Notes: generated by a model from the sequence alone, not told the origin. A DNA stretch of 64,000 nucleotides from Alkaliphilus flagellatus (GCF_018919215.1 NZ_JAHLQK010000002.1:124001-188000); one strand, 5' to 3'; numbered from the stretch's first letter, positions 18,033 to 27,493 are shown. Numbers and translations are program-made.

Positions 18033-18980
18033 ATGTTGAGAAATATAAAGATGATTATTATTTTGTTAATAATTATTATTTTGAATGGATGTACACCAAA
18101 TATGTTAAATATAGATGACAATAATAATGAAGCAAATAATCTAACAGATGTAAAACATGGTGATGAAACAGATAGCCCTATTAAAATTCACGTAAGGGAC
18201 TATTATAAAACGTGGTCACATGCTGGACTATATTCCACTTTTTTGGATAGTTATGATTCAAAACTATATATTATGAAAGAAGATAAAATTATTTCTACAA
18301 TTAAGGACTTCAATTATTCGTCACCAATATTATCGCCTGATGGCAAACACTTTATATCAATAGATGTAGAAGAATTAGATCAAAATAAAAAATATATGTT
18401 TTATTTATTTAATACTGAGACAATGGAAAAAGAACTTTATACAGAACTAGATATTGAATTAGAATTTAACAATGAGCATCTATTGGGCACTATCATATGG
18501 AACGATCAGGGAATATATGCTGGTAGCACACTTTTCAATGGAAACTATAAATTACTAAGTAATGATTTAATTATGATTAATGCTTCTGGTGAAATACAAG
18601 TAGTATGGGAAGATGCTCCTTCTTCCTTAATTGAAGATATAATTGATTATTGGGTATTATATTACGAAGAAGATGATTATGTTGCTTATAATCTTCAGAC
18701 TAAAGAATCTATAATATATGAAAGTTTTCGAACACCAGCTAATGGACTTAATGATTATAGTAACTTAAAGTTTTTGGAAGCTCCAACAAAGCTAATAGGT
18801 AGTAAAACTTCTATTTATGAAGAAAAGTATACATTTATATATGATCACGAAGAGTGTAAAAAGATTAAAATTTATGATGAAGTATTCATAGGATTTTCGA
18901 CTTCTGGTTTTGCATATAAAAAATATACAGGCAATGAGAATGAACATTATATATATATTAAACCTTGGGATTTTAAATAA
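18033..18980 (+). CDS. lipoprotein, TolB-like
   Basis: Secreted lipoprotein of 315 aa: a hydrophobic signal segment ends in the lipobox LNGC (Cys about 20), followed by an Asn/Asp-rich linker and a body with blade-like motifs (SPDGKHFISID), suggesting a beta-propeller. GGGAGAG precedes the ATG. It converges on the amidase gene at 19033 and shares a two-way terminator with it. Function unknown; a partner role to the amidase is only inferred from the layout. Confidence 0.65.
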   Translation: MLRNIKMIIILLIIIILNGCTPNMLNIDDNNNEANNLTDVKHGDETDSPIKIHVRDYYKTWSHAGLYSTFLDSYDSKLYIMKEDKIISTIKDFNYSSPILSPDGKHFISIDVEELDQNKKYMFYLFNTETMEKELYTELDIELEFNNEHLLGTIIWNDQGIYAGSTLFNGNYKLLSNDLIMINASGEIQVVWEDAPSSLIEDIIDYWVLYYEEDDYVAYNLQTKESIIYESFRTPANGLNDYSNLKFLEAPTKLIGSKTSIYEEKYTFIYDHEECKKIKIYDEVFIGFSTSGFAYKKYTGNENEHYIYIKPWDFK

Positions 18981-18991
18981 TTATTTAGTCT

Positions 18992-19027
18992 AAAAAAGTA
19001 TGATGAAATGAATCATCATACTTTTTT
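18992..19027. terminator. bidirectional terminator
   Basis: AAAAAAGTATGATGA pairs with TCATCATACTTTTTT. It has T tails on both strands and serves the convergent lipoprotein and amidase genes. Confidence 0.85.
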
Positions 19028-19032
19028 AAGCT

Positions 19033-19584
19033 CTATTGCTGAGGCTGAGGATAAACTCTATCCATTACTAGACCTCTAATACTAGATAGCTTACTATAAA
19101 TTCCTGAACCAGGACAAGTAGTTGCAGTTACATCTTTATGCCCTAAAATATTCGACGGTGAAATATTATTCTTGTAACATAACCATGCTAAAATATCTAT
19201 CAATTTATTTTGTTGTGTAGAAGTAAAACTACGTATATCATAATTACCATGAAGCATTACCGCAATGCTACGATAATTATAGCCTGGCGCATGGATTCCT
19301 TCTTTTGTATCGGTTCTTCCCTCAAGTATAGTTCCATTTATTCCAATACAATAATGGTATCCTATATCGCCCCACCCTTGACCTATGTGAATTTGTTGAT
19401 ATCTTCTCATTGCTGCTTTTTCATCTGGATAAGCTTTTACGATAGCATCATTTGCATCTCCTGCATGATGAACTATTATATATGCTGGGTTTTTGAGATT
19501 ATTCGTTTTACTCAAATCTACAGCTGTAGCACCCCATCCAGATCTTGATACCATTGAAGGCTTTGGTTGTACTATCATACTCAT
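19033..19584 (-). CDS. N-acetylmuramoyl-L-alanine amidase (PGRP/Amidase_2)
   Basis: Zinc amidase of 183 aa that would cut the amide bond between MurNAc and the stem peptide. Zinc ligands are His in YIIVHHAG (39-40) and the His and Cys in GHKDVTATTCPG near residues 148-158; SRSGWGA at the start and HAPGYNYRSIAVMLHGNYD are typical of T7-lysozyme/PGRP domains. There is no signal peptide, so export or release would need a holin, lysis or a leaderless route. It lies 35 nt behind regulon element A copy 3 and so is probably co-expressed with the BhlA-like holin and the E proteins. GGGAGGA precedes the ATG. Confidence 0.9.
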   Translation of the reverse strand: MSMIVQPKPSMVSRSGWGATAVDLSKTNNLKNPAYIIVHHAGDANDAIVKAYPDEKAAMRRYQQIHIGQGWGDIGYHYCIGINGTILEGRTDTKEGIHAPGYNYRSIAVMLHGNYDIRSFTSTQQNKLIDILAWLCYKNNISPSNILGHKDVTATTCPGSGIYSKLSSIRGLVMDRVYPQPQQ

Positions 19585-19618
19585 TATAAATTCCTCCCTA
19601 TATAAATTATTTTTTTAT

Positions 19619-19690
19619 AAGACTCTTTCTGTTGGCCAACTTGTTTCGTCTTACACTATATAAAAGAGATTTAAATCAAAATAATCAACC
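19619..19690 (-). promoter_or_regulatory. regulon element A, copy 3 (amidase promoter)
   Basis: Minus strand TTGATT (19683-19688), 16-nt spacer, CTTTTA (19661-19666), leader hairpin with GTTGGCCAAC and AAGAC/GTCTT ends, then the ribosome binding site and ATG of the amidase. Confidence 0.8.
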
Positions 19691-19831
19691 ATGGCGGAGA
19701 TAATACAAAAAACTATTGTATATGAATTATTAGAGTATGTAGGAATAGTAAGAGCACTTTCTCATAATCCAGATATGATTATTGCAGATAAACCAACTGA
19801 AAATTTAGATAGTACTACAGAACAAAGTTAG
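19691..19831 (+). pseudogene. fragment of an ABC transporter ATPase
   Basis: The frame contains RALSHNPDMIIADKPTENLD STTEQS, clearly the region after the signature and the Walker B/D-loop of a LolD/MacB-like ATPase (ADEPTGNLDS). Glu of Walker B is Lys here and no Walker A is present. It abuts element A copy 3, a recombination junction. Confidence 0.75.
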
Positions 19832-19931
19832 GAAATTTCTTAAGTTTACAAATTGGAAACATATTAATAATTATTTAGATAAACTGAGCGTATATACTGA
19901 TGATAATAAATGAAATTGGAGGAGTATTGTG

Positions 19932-21119
19932 ATGAAAAAAACTAAAAAAATATTATTAGTGTCAGTAGTTGCTGTTATATTAGTAGGGGGGATGTTGGCT
20001 TATGGTGCTAACGGAAAGGATAATACGGTAGTTGTATTAGGAAGCCAGAAAGCCGAAATAGATAGTGAGTTGGCTATCAAATCTATGGACAATGTTAAGT
20101 TTTTCGAAGGATGTCATTGGCTAAAGGATGGTAAAATTCTAGGGATAAAAGATCAACCAGGGGATGATGAAAGTCAATCTAATGGTAAACTTTGTATTTA
20201 TAATCCGGAGGATAAAAGTTTTGAAGAGATGGTAACAGCTAATGAAAAAGAATGGATAGGAGTAGGCGCGTTATCTGAAGATCAGAAGTCTGTTTTTTAT
20301 GGCGTATGGCTAAATAGTGATTCTGATGTATATGATTATTATGTATTAGATTTAGAGTCAAAAACTACAACAAAACTAGTAGAAAAGGTGACAAGGTCTA
20401 GTAATCTAGAAAACAATCAAGTAATTGTAGCATCAGGTATGAAGGTTTATCGTTGTGATTTTAAAGGTAATGTTGAAGAAATATCTTTACCAAAAGAGTT
20501 AATAGATAAATTAAGTGATTTTAGTTCCTTTAGCTTTGAAGATTATTTAGAGACTTATTATAACTATGAAGTAGTAGAAGGGGAAAGAAGAAAATTAATT
20601 GAGTCAGATTATAATTATGGGAAGGAACACAATGCTATTAGGAGTGTGTTTCAAAAAGGACATAAACTTATTTTATGTAGTGCAAATGCCACATATTTTA
20701 CCTATGATATGGATGAAAAAACATATAAGGTAGGTAGGGAAGGACTCAAAAGATGGGTTGGTGGCAAGGAAAGGACTAAAATAGAATGGAATAAAAATGG
20801 AAATGCAACCTTATGGAAGATAAATGGAAATGGTGAGGAAGTAAAGATAATAGAGGAAGGTAAACCTTATTTATCAGTGACAGAATCACCAGATGAGAGC
20901 AAAGCTGTATATTATTTTGATGAAAATGGAAAGAGAACAAGTGCAGACAGTGTATATGTTTACGATTTAAATACAGATGAAAAGATAAAAATATTTCCTG
21001 AAGTGACAGGACATGCTTACTGGAATAATTCCTCAAAAGAATTTTTTATGACTTCTAATAAATGGGATGAGGATAAAATTCGATATAATGTTACTAGTAT
21101 AGTGAAATTAAACGATTGA
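19932..21119 (+). CDS. secreted beta-propeller-like protein
   Basis: Protein of 395 aa with an N-terminal hydrophobic signal/anchor (KKILLVSVVAVILVGGMLAYG) and a long exterior part with blade-like strands (WLKDGKILGIKD, SESPDESKAVYYF-like), comparable to TolB/DPP-type propellers. GGAGG is at 19919-19923; a GTG at 19929 is an alternative start one codon earlier. It precedes a two-component system by 130 nt with a terminator between, so a separate transcript is likely. Function not known. Confidence 0.6.
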   Translation: MKKTKKILLVSVVAVILVGGMLAYGANGKDNTVVVLGSQKAEIDSELAIKSMDNVKFFEGCHWLKDGKILGIKDQPGDDESQSNGKLCIYNPEDKSFEEMVTANEKEWIGVGALSEDQKSVFYGVWLNSDSDVYDYYVLDLESKTTTKLVEKVTRSSNLENNQVIVASGMKVYRCDFKGNVEEISLPKELIDKLSDFSSFSFEDYLETYYNYEVVEGERRKLIESDYNYGKEHNAIRSVFQKGHKLILCSANATYFTYDMDEKTYKVGREGLKRWVGGKERTKIEWNKNGNATLWKINGNGEEVKIIEEGKPYLSVTESPDESKAVYYFDENGKRTSADSVYVYDLNTDEKIKIFPEVTGHAYWNNSSKEFFMTSNKWDEDKIRYNVTSIVKLND

Positions 21120-21134
21120 TATTTACTAAGTTAA

Positions 21135-21168
21135 TGATAAAATACAATCTATAGATTGTATTTTATCA
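21135..21168. terminator. 34-bp perfect palindrome, probable terminator
   Basis: TGATAAAATACAATCTA is followed at once by its exact reverse complement, 16 nt after the stop of the propeller gene. It could also be a regulator site for the two-component operon that follows. Confidence 0.6.
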
Positions 21169-21305
21169 TAGTTTAATTTTTTATATGAAGTTTTATATTT
21201 ATACTTGGATTATAAAGTTTTCGGGAAGGAATAAATCGAAGGAATTATATGGGTGGTGAGTTAATTATTACAAATAATATAATTAAAGATAATGAAGTGA
21301 AGACC

Positions 21306-22004
21306 ATGTTTAAAGTTTTAGTTGTGGATGATGAAAGGGCTATTGCTGATTCAATAGCATATGCACTAAAAAGAGAATGCTATGAGGTTGATGTAGCATA
21401 TGATGGTGAAGAAGCACTGGAAAAAATAATGAGGCTTAAACCAGATGTAGTTGTTTTAGATGTTATGATGCCAAAATATGATGGATACGAAGTGTGCAAA
21501 AAAATTGATAAAAATAGTTCAATAGGTATTCTTATGCTTACAGCAAAAAATGATTTAGTAGATAAGGTCATAGGTTTGGAGCTAGGAGCAGATGACTATT
21601 TAACCAAGCCATTTGAGATGATAGAACTTTTGGCAAGAGTTAAATCCCTGTGTAGAAGAATTAATAAAATTTCTTCGGAATTAAATTCAAATAGTATATC
21701 TATAATCAATGTGGAAGATCTAAAGATAGATTTGCAGGAACGCACTGTATATGCAGATGGAATATTGATTGAACTTAAGCCTAAAGAGTTTGATTTATTA
21801 GTTTTTCTCTTTGAAAATCCTAGACATGTCTTTTCTAGGGATGAAATTTTAGATAGAGTGTGGGATATGGACTATTTAGGTGGAACACGAACGATAGATA
21901 TACATATTCAAAGAATTAGAAAAAAGTTAGGAAGGCATGGGGATCTGATAAAGACTGTAGCTAAGGTAGGATATAAGGCGGTAAATAATTTTGATAAAAT
22001 TTAG
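21306..22004 (+). CDS. OmpR-family response regulator
   Basis: Receiver domain (FKVLVVDDE, phospho-Asp in VVVLDVMMPK, Lys in LTKPFE) followed by a winged-helix DNA-binding domain (RTVYADG ... LKPKEFDLLVFLFENP ... TRTIDIHIQRIRKKLG). The family normally starts at MFKVLVVDDE, hence 21306. An ATG at 21249 with AAGGA upstream would add 19 residues and is the alternative. It overlaps the kinase gene by 14 nt. The regulon is not visible; the neighbouring secreted propeller gene is a candidate. Confidence 0.9.
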   Translation: MFKVLVVDDERAIADSIAYALKRECYEVDVAYDGEEALEKIMRLKPDVVVLDVMMPKYDGYEVCKKIDKNSSIGILMLTAKNDLVDKVIGLELGADDYLTKPFEMIELLARVKSLCRRINKISSELNSNSISIINVEDLKIDLQERTVYADGILIELKPKEFDLLVFLFENPRHVFSRDEILDRVWDMDYLGGTRTIDIHIQRIRKKLGRHGDLIKTVAKVGYKAVNNFDKI

Positions 22005-23472
22005 TATAAAGATAAAATGGACGTTATTTATAGTATTGCTTTTGATAGTAACCATAACATTTACGGGTTTTTTTATGTTGAAAGGGGTTTTAGCTAATCA
22101 GATGGCATATTATGAAGAGTTACTTCGAGAAAATAGCAAGATTGCAAATTTATACATTAGAGAGACCTATATATCTTCGGATTCTGATAATTTTGAAGAA
22201 TTTTATGTAAGAGAAGCAGAAAATTTAGTACTAAATTTGAAAAGAATAATACACTTGCCTATTGCTATGTATGATATGGAAGGACAAATATTATTTAGTG
22301 GAGGCAACATATCTGTAGATAGACAACCACCTAATATTATGATAGATGCATTAAAGGATCAGTGTGTTTATGAAGAATATGGAAACGAAATTGTTTATCT
22401 GGCACCTATATATGATTTTGATAAGCAAATTGGTGTAATTAAAATTACGTACAGTGCTGAAAGGGAAAGTATTTTTTATAAAGATATAAAATTACTATTT
22501 TACAAAATAAGCATAGTATCTATATGCATAGCTTCTTTAATTGGAATTGTGTATTTTTCAAAAATAGCAGAGAATATTTCAAGACTAAAATATTCTGTTG
22601 AAGCCATAGAGCAGGGAGATTATGATTCTATTGTAAAACTAGATTCTCAGGATGAACTGGGAGATCTTAGAGAAGGAGTATTTTTTATGGCAAAAACAAT
22701 AAAGCAAAACATAGAAGATATAACTACTGAAAAGGAAAAATTAGAATTAGCCGTTAAAAAACTTCAAAAATTGGAAAAACAACAAAAAGAATTCATAGGA
22801 AACATTACTCATGAATTTAAAACTCCTTTAACAGTGTTGAAAGCACAAATAGATTTAATAAGCCTTTATAGAGATGATGAAGATATGGCTTGTAGGTCGA
22901 AAAAAATAGCAGAAAAGGAATTAAAAAGATTAGATGCTATGGTTGAAAATATTCTTTCTTTATCTAGAGTTGAAAAATACGATTTTGAGTTTAAGAGAGA
23001 GAAAATTAATACAAAAAAACTTCTTAATGATATCTGCCTGAGAATGGAAGGAAAAGCTTCTAAATTTGGTATTAAAATAATAGAAAACCTTCAAGATGCT
23101 TATATTTTTATAGACGCTGAAAGCTTTATGCAGATATTTATAAATCTTATAGATAATGCAATAAAATACAATGTGAGAAACGGACAAATATATATAAGAA
23201 GCTATATTAAAGAGGATAAAAATCATATTCAAATTGAAGATACAGGCATTGGTATACCGAGGGAGCATAGAGAAAAAATATTTGAGCCATTTTACACCGT
23301 AGATAAAAATAGATCCAAAAATTTTTCAGGTACAGGCATTGGTCTTTCATTGGTCAAGAACCTTGTCGAAAATCAAAGCGGAATAATAAGTCTTGTGGAT
23401 ACAAAAAAATCAACTTGCTTTGAGATAGTGTTTCCTCTTTATAATGAAGAAAGGAAATGTAGGATAAAATGA
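21991..23472 (+). CDS. sensor histidine kinase
   Basis: Membrane sensor kinase of 493 aa. Two membrane segments (about 10-32 and 168-190) enclose a 135-residue extracellular domain, then HAMP, the H-box FIGNITHEFKTPL, N-box NLIDNAIKYN and G-boxes DTGIGIP and GTGIGLSLVK. It begins with TTG inside the end of the response regulator gene, so the two are translationally coupled. Confidence 0.92.
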   Translation: MIKFSIKIKWTLFIVLLLIVTITFTGFFMLKGVLANQMAYYEELLRENSKIANLYIRETYISSDSDNFEEFYVREAENLVLNLKRIIHLPIAMYDMEGQILFSGGNISVDRQPPNIMIDALKDQCVYEEYGNEIVYLAPIYDFDKQIGVIKITYSAERESIFYKDIKLLFYKISIVSICIASLIGIVYFSKIAENISRLKYSVEAIEQGDYDSIVKLDSQDELGDLREGVFFMAKTIKQNIEDITTEKEKLELAVKKLQKLEKQQKEFIGNITHEFKTPLTVLKAQIDLISLYRDDEDMACRSKKIAEKELKRLDAMVENILSLSRVEKYDFEFKREKINTKKLLNDICLRMEGKASKFGIKIIENLQDAYIFIDAESFMQIFINLIDNAIKYNVRNGQIYIRSYIKEDKNHIQIEDTGIGIPREHREKIFEPFYTVDKNRSKNFSGTGIGLSLVKNLVENQSGIISLVDTKKSTCFEIVFPLYNEERKCRIK

Positions 23473-23662
23473 ACAACACTAAAGAAAGTAAAAGAAACTG
23501 ATGAAGATTACGAATCATACCTTGTTTATGCTTCTAATATAATAAAGTAATTTTTATATGCGGTTGTATAAAAATAGTAAATACATTAGTATAACTATCG
23601 AAACAGAAGGTCCTCTCATACGTAAATTCTATAAGATAGTAAATGGCGAAATTGATTTTTAA
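23473..23662 (+). pseudogene. remnant of a partner-type lipoprotein gene
   Basis: Two broken frames read TTLKKVKETDEDYESYLVYA and, ending at 23662, SKYISITIETEGPLIRKFYK then IVNGEIDF-stop. They resemble the middle and C-terminus of the 25528 protein (NYKILNDKFD) and the 43607 protein (YYKIIDDKFD). Signal peptide and start are missing. 23663-24028 contains only AT-rich DNA and an inverted repeat. Confidence 0.4.
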
Positions 23663-23882
23663 ATTTTGGATGCTTTAATATAGAATAATACTATTTAAAT
23701 AAACATACTTCATATATACTTTTTTAGAATTTATATTATTTTAGATAAAGAATTGTTAATCATTTTTATATCTCTTGAGTCTGTAAATAATTTTGTGCTT
23801 TAGAGTATATAATAAACTCTAATCTGACAAGAAATATTAGATTGGATATAAATAACAATTTTATAACTTTTGTTTTTAGTGT

Positions 23883-23926
23883 GCCAGGATTATAAGATAA
23901 TATACATAAAATCTTATAATCTTGGC
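23883..23926. repeat. 16-bp-arm inverted repeat
   Basis: GCCAGGATTATAAGAT and ATCTTATAATCTTGGC pair with one wobble around a 12-nt loop. No T run follows. It lies about 100 nt beyond the IS256 transposase stop; its role is unclear. Confidence 0.45.
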
Positions 23927-24028
23927 AATAATTTCTTAAATGGAGAAGTGTATCCTTTATTAGGGTTTAAATTATACTAAAATATTCTAATTAATTTTCT
24001 GTCTTAATTTTGAATTTAAACTAAATCT

Positions 24029-25245
24029 TTATAGATAAGGTTCTATCCTTCCATCAAAGAATATGATTAGCTGATTAAGGATATTATCCCAATTTCTATA
24101 GCGCTGGGTCCACTTCTTCATCACATTTTGACTTGATAAGTAAAGCATTTTTTCTAATGCCTGATCATTAGGAAAGACTGATTTAGTTTTTGTAACCTTT
24201 CTAAACTGACGATGCAGACTCTCTATTACATTTGTAGTATACATAATTGTTCTAATCTCAATTGGAAACTTGAAGAAAGACGATAATACATCCCAATTTG
24301 TTTCCCAACTTTTAATAGCAAACGGATACTTTTTACTCCACTTTTCTTCGAGCTCTCCAAGCTTTAAAAATCCTGATTCTTCATTAATTGAAGCATATAC
24401 TTCTTTAAAGTCCTTAGCAAATTGCTTTATATCTTTGTAATTAATATACTTAAAAGAATTTCGAAGCTGATGAATAATACATCTTTGAATTTCAGCCTTT
24501 GGATAAGCTGTTTTAATAGCGTCTGTTAATCCTGCTAGAGCATCTACACTAAATATTAATACATCTTGTAGACCTCTATTTTTCAGTTCATTTAAGACAC
24601 ATAACCAAAACTTAGATGATTCATTTTCTCCAATCCATATACCCAAGATATCCTTAAAACCGTCTAAAGTAACGCCTAATACAATATAAGCTGCTTTACT
24701 TTTAATTTGGCCATCTTCTCTAACCTTGTAATGAATAGCATCTAGGAATACGAAAGGATACAGCGGTTCTAACGGTCTATTTTGCCATTCTTTTATACAA
24801 GGCAAAATATTATCAGTAATTTTGCTAACCATCTCAGCAGACATTTCAATACCATAAATATCTTTAATTTGATCATGAATATCTTTTGTAGACATCCCCC
24901 TTGTATAAAGAGATATTACCTTTTCTTCTATACCTGATATATCTCTTTTATTTTTTGGAACTACAACTGGCTCGAAATCACCATTTCTATCTCTAGGTAC
25001 TTCAAGAGACATTTCACCAAATTGAGTTTTAACAGTTTTTTCAGTATGCCCATTGCGTCTATTATCCGTCTTTTTATTATTCCTATCGCCTTTAGAGTAG
25101 CCTAATTCTACTTCCAGTTCAGCTTCTAACATTTCCTGTAGAACATCTTTAGAAATATCTTTAAGTATGATTGTAAATCTCCTGCTGTCTTTAAGTTTCC
25201 TCCTAGTATCATTTCTCGTAAAACTTCTTTAGGCAATGTACTCAT
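24029..25245 (-). pseudogene. IS256 family transposase, frameshifted
   Basis: Mutator/IS256 transposase. The body (24029-25132) has FLDAIHYKVRED with the DDE Asp, LIFSVDALAGL, RCIIHQLRNS and TTNVIESLHRQFRK, all family landmarks. The first 25 or so codons (MSTLPKEVLREMI ... GGNLKTAGDLQS, start at 25245) are in another frame; a one-base change near 25160-25170 separates them. DVLQEMLEAELEVELGY continues correctly across the break, so this is a recent inactivating frameshift. Confidence 0.88.
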
Positions 25246-25338
25246 AAAAAATGCTCATCTCTGACATAATATTACTTCTAATTCTTGCCAGAGATGAGCA
25301 CTTATTTTCACTTAAGCACAGATTATTTTACACTACCC
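24029..25338 (-). mobile_element. IS256-like insertion sequence
   Basis: The right end is probably GCACAGATTATTTTACACTA around 25316-25335, a typical IS256 terminal repeat. A matching left repeat was not found beyond the transposase stop, so the left limit given is only the end of the coding part. The element may be truncated. 25339-25527 holds no gene. Confidence 0.65.
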
Positions 25339-25527
25339 TGTTTTTGTGTATAATTGTATAGAAAAAATTAATAGCTAAACTGGTGGATCATCATTGTTCT
25401 ATAAAATTGCAAGTTAAATGTTTTGAAATAAGCAAATTTCGACATGCAAAATCTATTTGTTTTGTTAGTATTATATAAAAGAGATTATTTTACCATAATG
25501 AAATAAAAATAAAAAGGAAGTGATTTA

Positions 25528-26028
25528 GTGAAATTAAAATATGTTAGGAAAACCCTTTTGATTACATTAGCTTTAATATCCATTTTTTTATTGACTTTCT
25601 GTACTTCGAATCAAACAACATTTAAGGAAAGTGTATTTGGTCAAATATCTAATCCTGATATAGACACTCTATCGATTTACATTTTTAGATACTCTCTTGA
25701 AAATTCTAGGGATGATTTTGAGTATAGAACCACTACCGAAAAAGAAAAAATTGATGATTTGATAAAGTATCTTAACACACTTTCGTTACAAAAAATTAAA
25801 AATATAGATATTAATGATAAAGATCAAGATATTAAGTATATGATATTATTAAATTATAGGGATGTTGTAAGTGGAGATGATTGCTCTGTTGAAATTACAA
25901 CACAAGATTATGAAAATCTACAGATTACATTAGAATTACCTAATCAAGTTATTGTTAAAAAAAATTATAAAATATTAAATGATAAATTTGACAAGTATTA
26001 TCTTGAAAAACTATACGGTTCTATATGA
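25528..26028 (+). CDS. small lipoprotein, convergent partner of E26
   Basis: 166-aa secreted protein: basic start, hydrophobic signal ending in LLTFC (possible lipobox, Cys near 25), then a soluble domain. The C-terminus NYKILNDKFDKYYLEKL is similar to YYKIIDDKFDYEYINDL of the 43607 protein, and in both cases the gene faces an E-family gene tail to tail. Start is GTG with AAGGAAG upstream. Unknown function; an immunity or control role toward E26 is a guess from the layout. Confidence 0.6.
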   Translation: MKLKYVRKTLLITLALISIFLLTFCTSNQTTFKESVFGQISNPDIDTLSIYIFRYSLENSRDDFEYRTTTEKEKIDDLIKYLNTLSLQKIKNIDINDKDQDIKYMILLNYRDVVSGDDCSVEITTQDYENLQITLELPNQVIVKKNYKILNDKFDKYYLEKLYGSI

Positions 26029-26052
26029 AGATTATAATAAGATATTTTATAT

Positions 26053-26118
26053 AATAAAAGACTCCTTTTTAACTAAGACGTGTTTACTAATCTTGTTAAA
26101 GAGAAGTCTTTTATATTT
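26053..26118. terminator. terminator between convergent genes
   Basis: AATAAAAGACT and AGTCTTTTATATT enclose about 40 nt between the lipoprotein gene and E26. Confidence 0.5.
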
Positions 26119-26153
26119 ACATATTCTATAGATGACTCTACTTAGGCTTTATA

Positions 26154-26564
26154 TTATTCAATAACAGGATATCGACTAGAAACAGTTCTAATTCCTAGGT
26201 TATCGAATACTAAGAAGCCAACTTCTGCTGTAACTGGTTTACCATTATTATCTGAAGATGCTTTCATTATTTTAGTAATACCAGAAAGTCCATTACTTAT
26301 GCTATTTAGTACGTCGTTTTTTTCTGAAACAGATATTCCACCAATAATAGTAGATATAGCTCCCGCTACAGCATATTTAGTAGGAAGCATAAAGAGAAAG
26401 CTCAATATAGTAGAACTTATAGAACCAAGTTTTGTAATTAGCTGTCTTTCTGTTATACTTTCCTTCATTCTTTCATAAACTGCATCTTGAGCATATAGCA
26501 TCTGTTCTGCTTCATCTTTATCTACTGTTATAGTTTCTACTACCTCTGATCTCCACTTAGGCAT
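26154..26564 (-). CDS. E26, small helical/hydrophobic protein of the regulon
   Basis: 136-aa protein of no family known to me. Layout: charged helix (about 12-45), hydrophobic Gly-rich middle (LSFLFMLPTKYAVAGAISTIIGGI, about 54-77), then SEKNDVLNSISNG and a beta-rich C-terminal tail ending SSRYPVIE. The motif LSF-x-F-x-LPT and the following ISTI ... S-E/K-x-DV are shared with E44. No signal peptide. AAAGGAGAG precedes the ATG, 36 nt after element A copy 4. A bacteriocin, pore-former or lysis accessory is possible because the same regulon includes a holin-like protein and an amidase; this is inference. Confidence 0.6.
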   Translation of the reverse strand: MPKWRSEVVETITVDKDEAEQMLYAQDAVYERMKESITERQLITKLGSISSTILSFLFMLPTKYAVAGAISTIIGGISVSEKNDVLNSISNGLSGITKIMKASSDNNGKPVTAEVGFLVFDNLGIRTVSSRYPVIE

Positions 26565-26599
26565 AATATATCTCTCCTTTAATATAGTTTTATTTTTTG

Positions 26600-26672
26600 A
26601 AGACTTTTTCTGTTGGCCAACTTGTTTCGTCTTACACTATATAAAAGAGATTTAGGTCAAAATAGTCAACCA
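26600..26672 (-). promoter_or_regulatory. regulon element A, copy 4 (E26 promoter)
   Basis: Minus strand TTGACT (26664-26669), 16-nt spacer, CTTTTA (26642-26647), leader hairpin with GTTGGCCAAC, then the E26 gene. Confidence 0.8.
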
Positions 26673-26730
26673 ACTTTAAAAATTAATTTATAAATAAGAT
26701 TTACTCTGATAAAACTTGATCTATTTAGTC

Positions 26731-26964
26731 TTAATTTCGCTGTGTTAATATATAAGATTTAACTTCTTCAATATCTTTTTTTACATCTTCTATAATATTT
26801 AACTTATCTGTTAGGGTTGAGATTATTTCTTGATACTTAGACTCACGTTCAACCTGCTTTGCATCTCTCTTTTCCTGCCCCTTCAAGATATAAAAAATAA
26901 GAGCTACAGATAATGCTGCCCATATTCCTTGAGTCGAAGCTAGTTTTAATACTTCATTTTCCAT
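26731..26964 (-). CDS. BhlA/UviB family holin-like protein
   Basis: 77 aa: short start, one membrane helix (ALSVALIFYILKG, about 15-29) and a charged coiled-coil tail (ESKYQEIISTLTDKLNIIED). This is the BhlA/UviB layout; UviB sits beside the bacteriocin gene bcn and the sigma factor UviA in Clostridium perfringens, and BhlA from Bacillus has holin-like activity. TAAGGAGG precedes the ATG. A possible regulon promoter lies 70 nt upstream (27031-27059), and the split sigma operon is its divergent neighbour. A decayed second copy of its last codons is at 44763-44819. Confidence 0.8.
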   Translation of the reverse strand: MENEVLKLASTQGIWAALSVALIFYILKGQEKRDAKQVERESKYQEIISTLTDKLNIIEDVKKDIEEVKSYILTQRN

Positions 26965-27030
26965 TATTACACCTCCTTACTTTATAAAATGAGTTCTTTA
27001 AATTGGACTAAAGAGAGTACTATATTAATT

Positions 27031-27059
27031 TAAAATAATTTTATGGGTACATATGTAAA
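27031..27059 (-). promoter_or_regulatory. possible regulon promoter of the holin-like gene
   Basis: Minus strand TTTACA (27054-27059, preceded by TGG as before the sigma operon), 17-nt spacer, ATTTTA (27031-27036). The -35 is inside the inverted repeat ACATATG-GTTTA-CATATGT. Without the leader hairpin of element A. Confidence 0.4.
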
Positions 27060-27061
27060 CC

Positions 27062-27220
27062 ATATGTAAAAAGAAATTTAAATATAGATAGAGGAATATG
27101 GCGCTTTTAATAAAGTAATTAGAGTGTTGTTAGAGACATGTACAAGAGAAAATGATATTGAAACTCGAGTAGACTTAATATTGATATGTTTTTTTGTCGA
27201 TACTTAATAATATAAGGAAG
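27062..27220 (+). other. intergenic with a possible gene tail
   Basis: A plus frame near 27102-27208 reads YGAFNKVIRVLLETCTREND and on to a stop, protein-like but without a start or known family. It could be the tail of a lost gene. 27301-27490 shows no gene. Confidence 0.2.
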
Positions 27221-27300
27221 ATAAATTGCAATCAAATTGTAATATTTTTACAACAATTTATGACATATTATATATTTCAATTGTTGTACAATTATAATAA
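27221..27300 (+). repeat. repeat R2, copy 1
   Basis: About 75 bp (ATAAATTGCAATCAAATTGT, AATATTTTTACAACAATTTA, TGACATATTA) shared with 28517-28600 and 43481-43560. All three copies are upstream of plus-strand genes of the accessory modules. Confidence 0.6.
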
Positions 27301-27493
27301 TAAAAAAATTAAGATGCAATTAACGATATATATATTTTTATAAGGTGCTTTAGTTGGTCACGGAAAAGAGACAAAACGAAGTTGTAAGATAAGAAAATAT
27401 ATAATTTTTTTTACCCTTTCACAGAACATAAGTTCTAAATAAAGAGAATATATGGTAAAAAAGTAACTATTTATATAAATATATACAAAATGG

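Noticed and set aside
23883-23926. Terminator of the IS256 transposase
   Set aside because: The stem is strong but no T run follows on either strand.
25454-25498. Seventh element A copy beside the IS256 element (ATCTCTTTTATATA on the minus strand)
   Set aside because: The -10 block matches, but the -35 would be TTTCAT and the leader hairpin is absent; at best a relic cut by the insertion.
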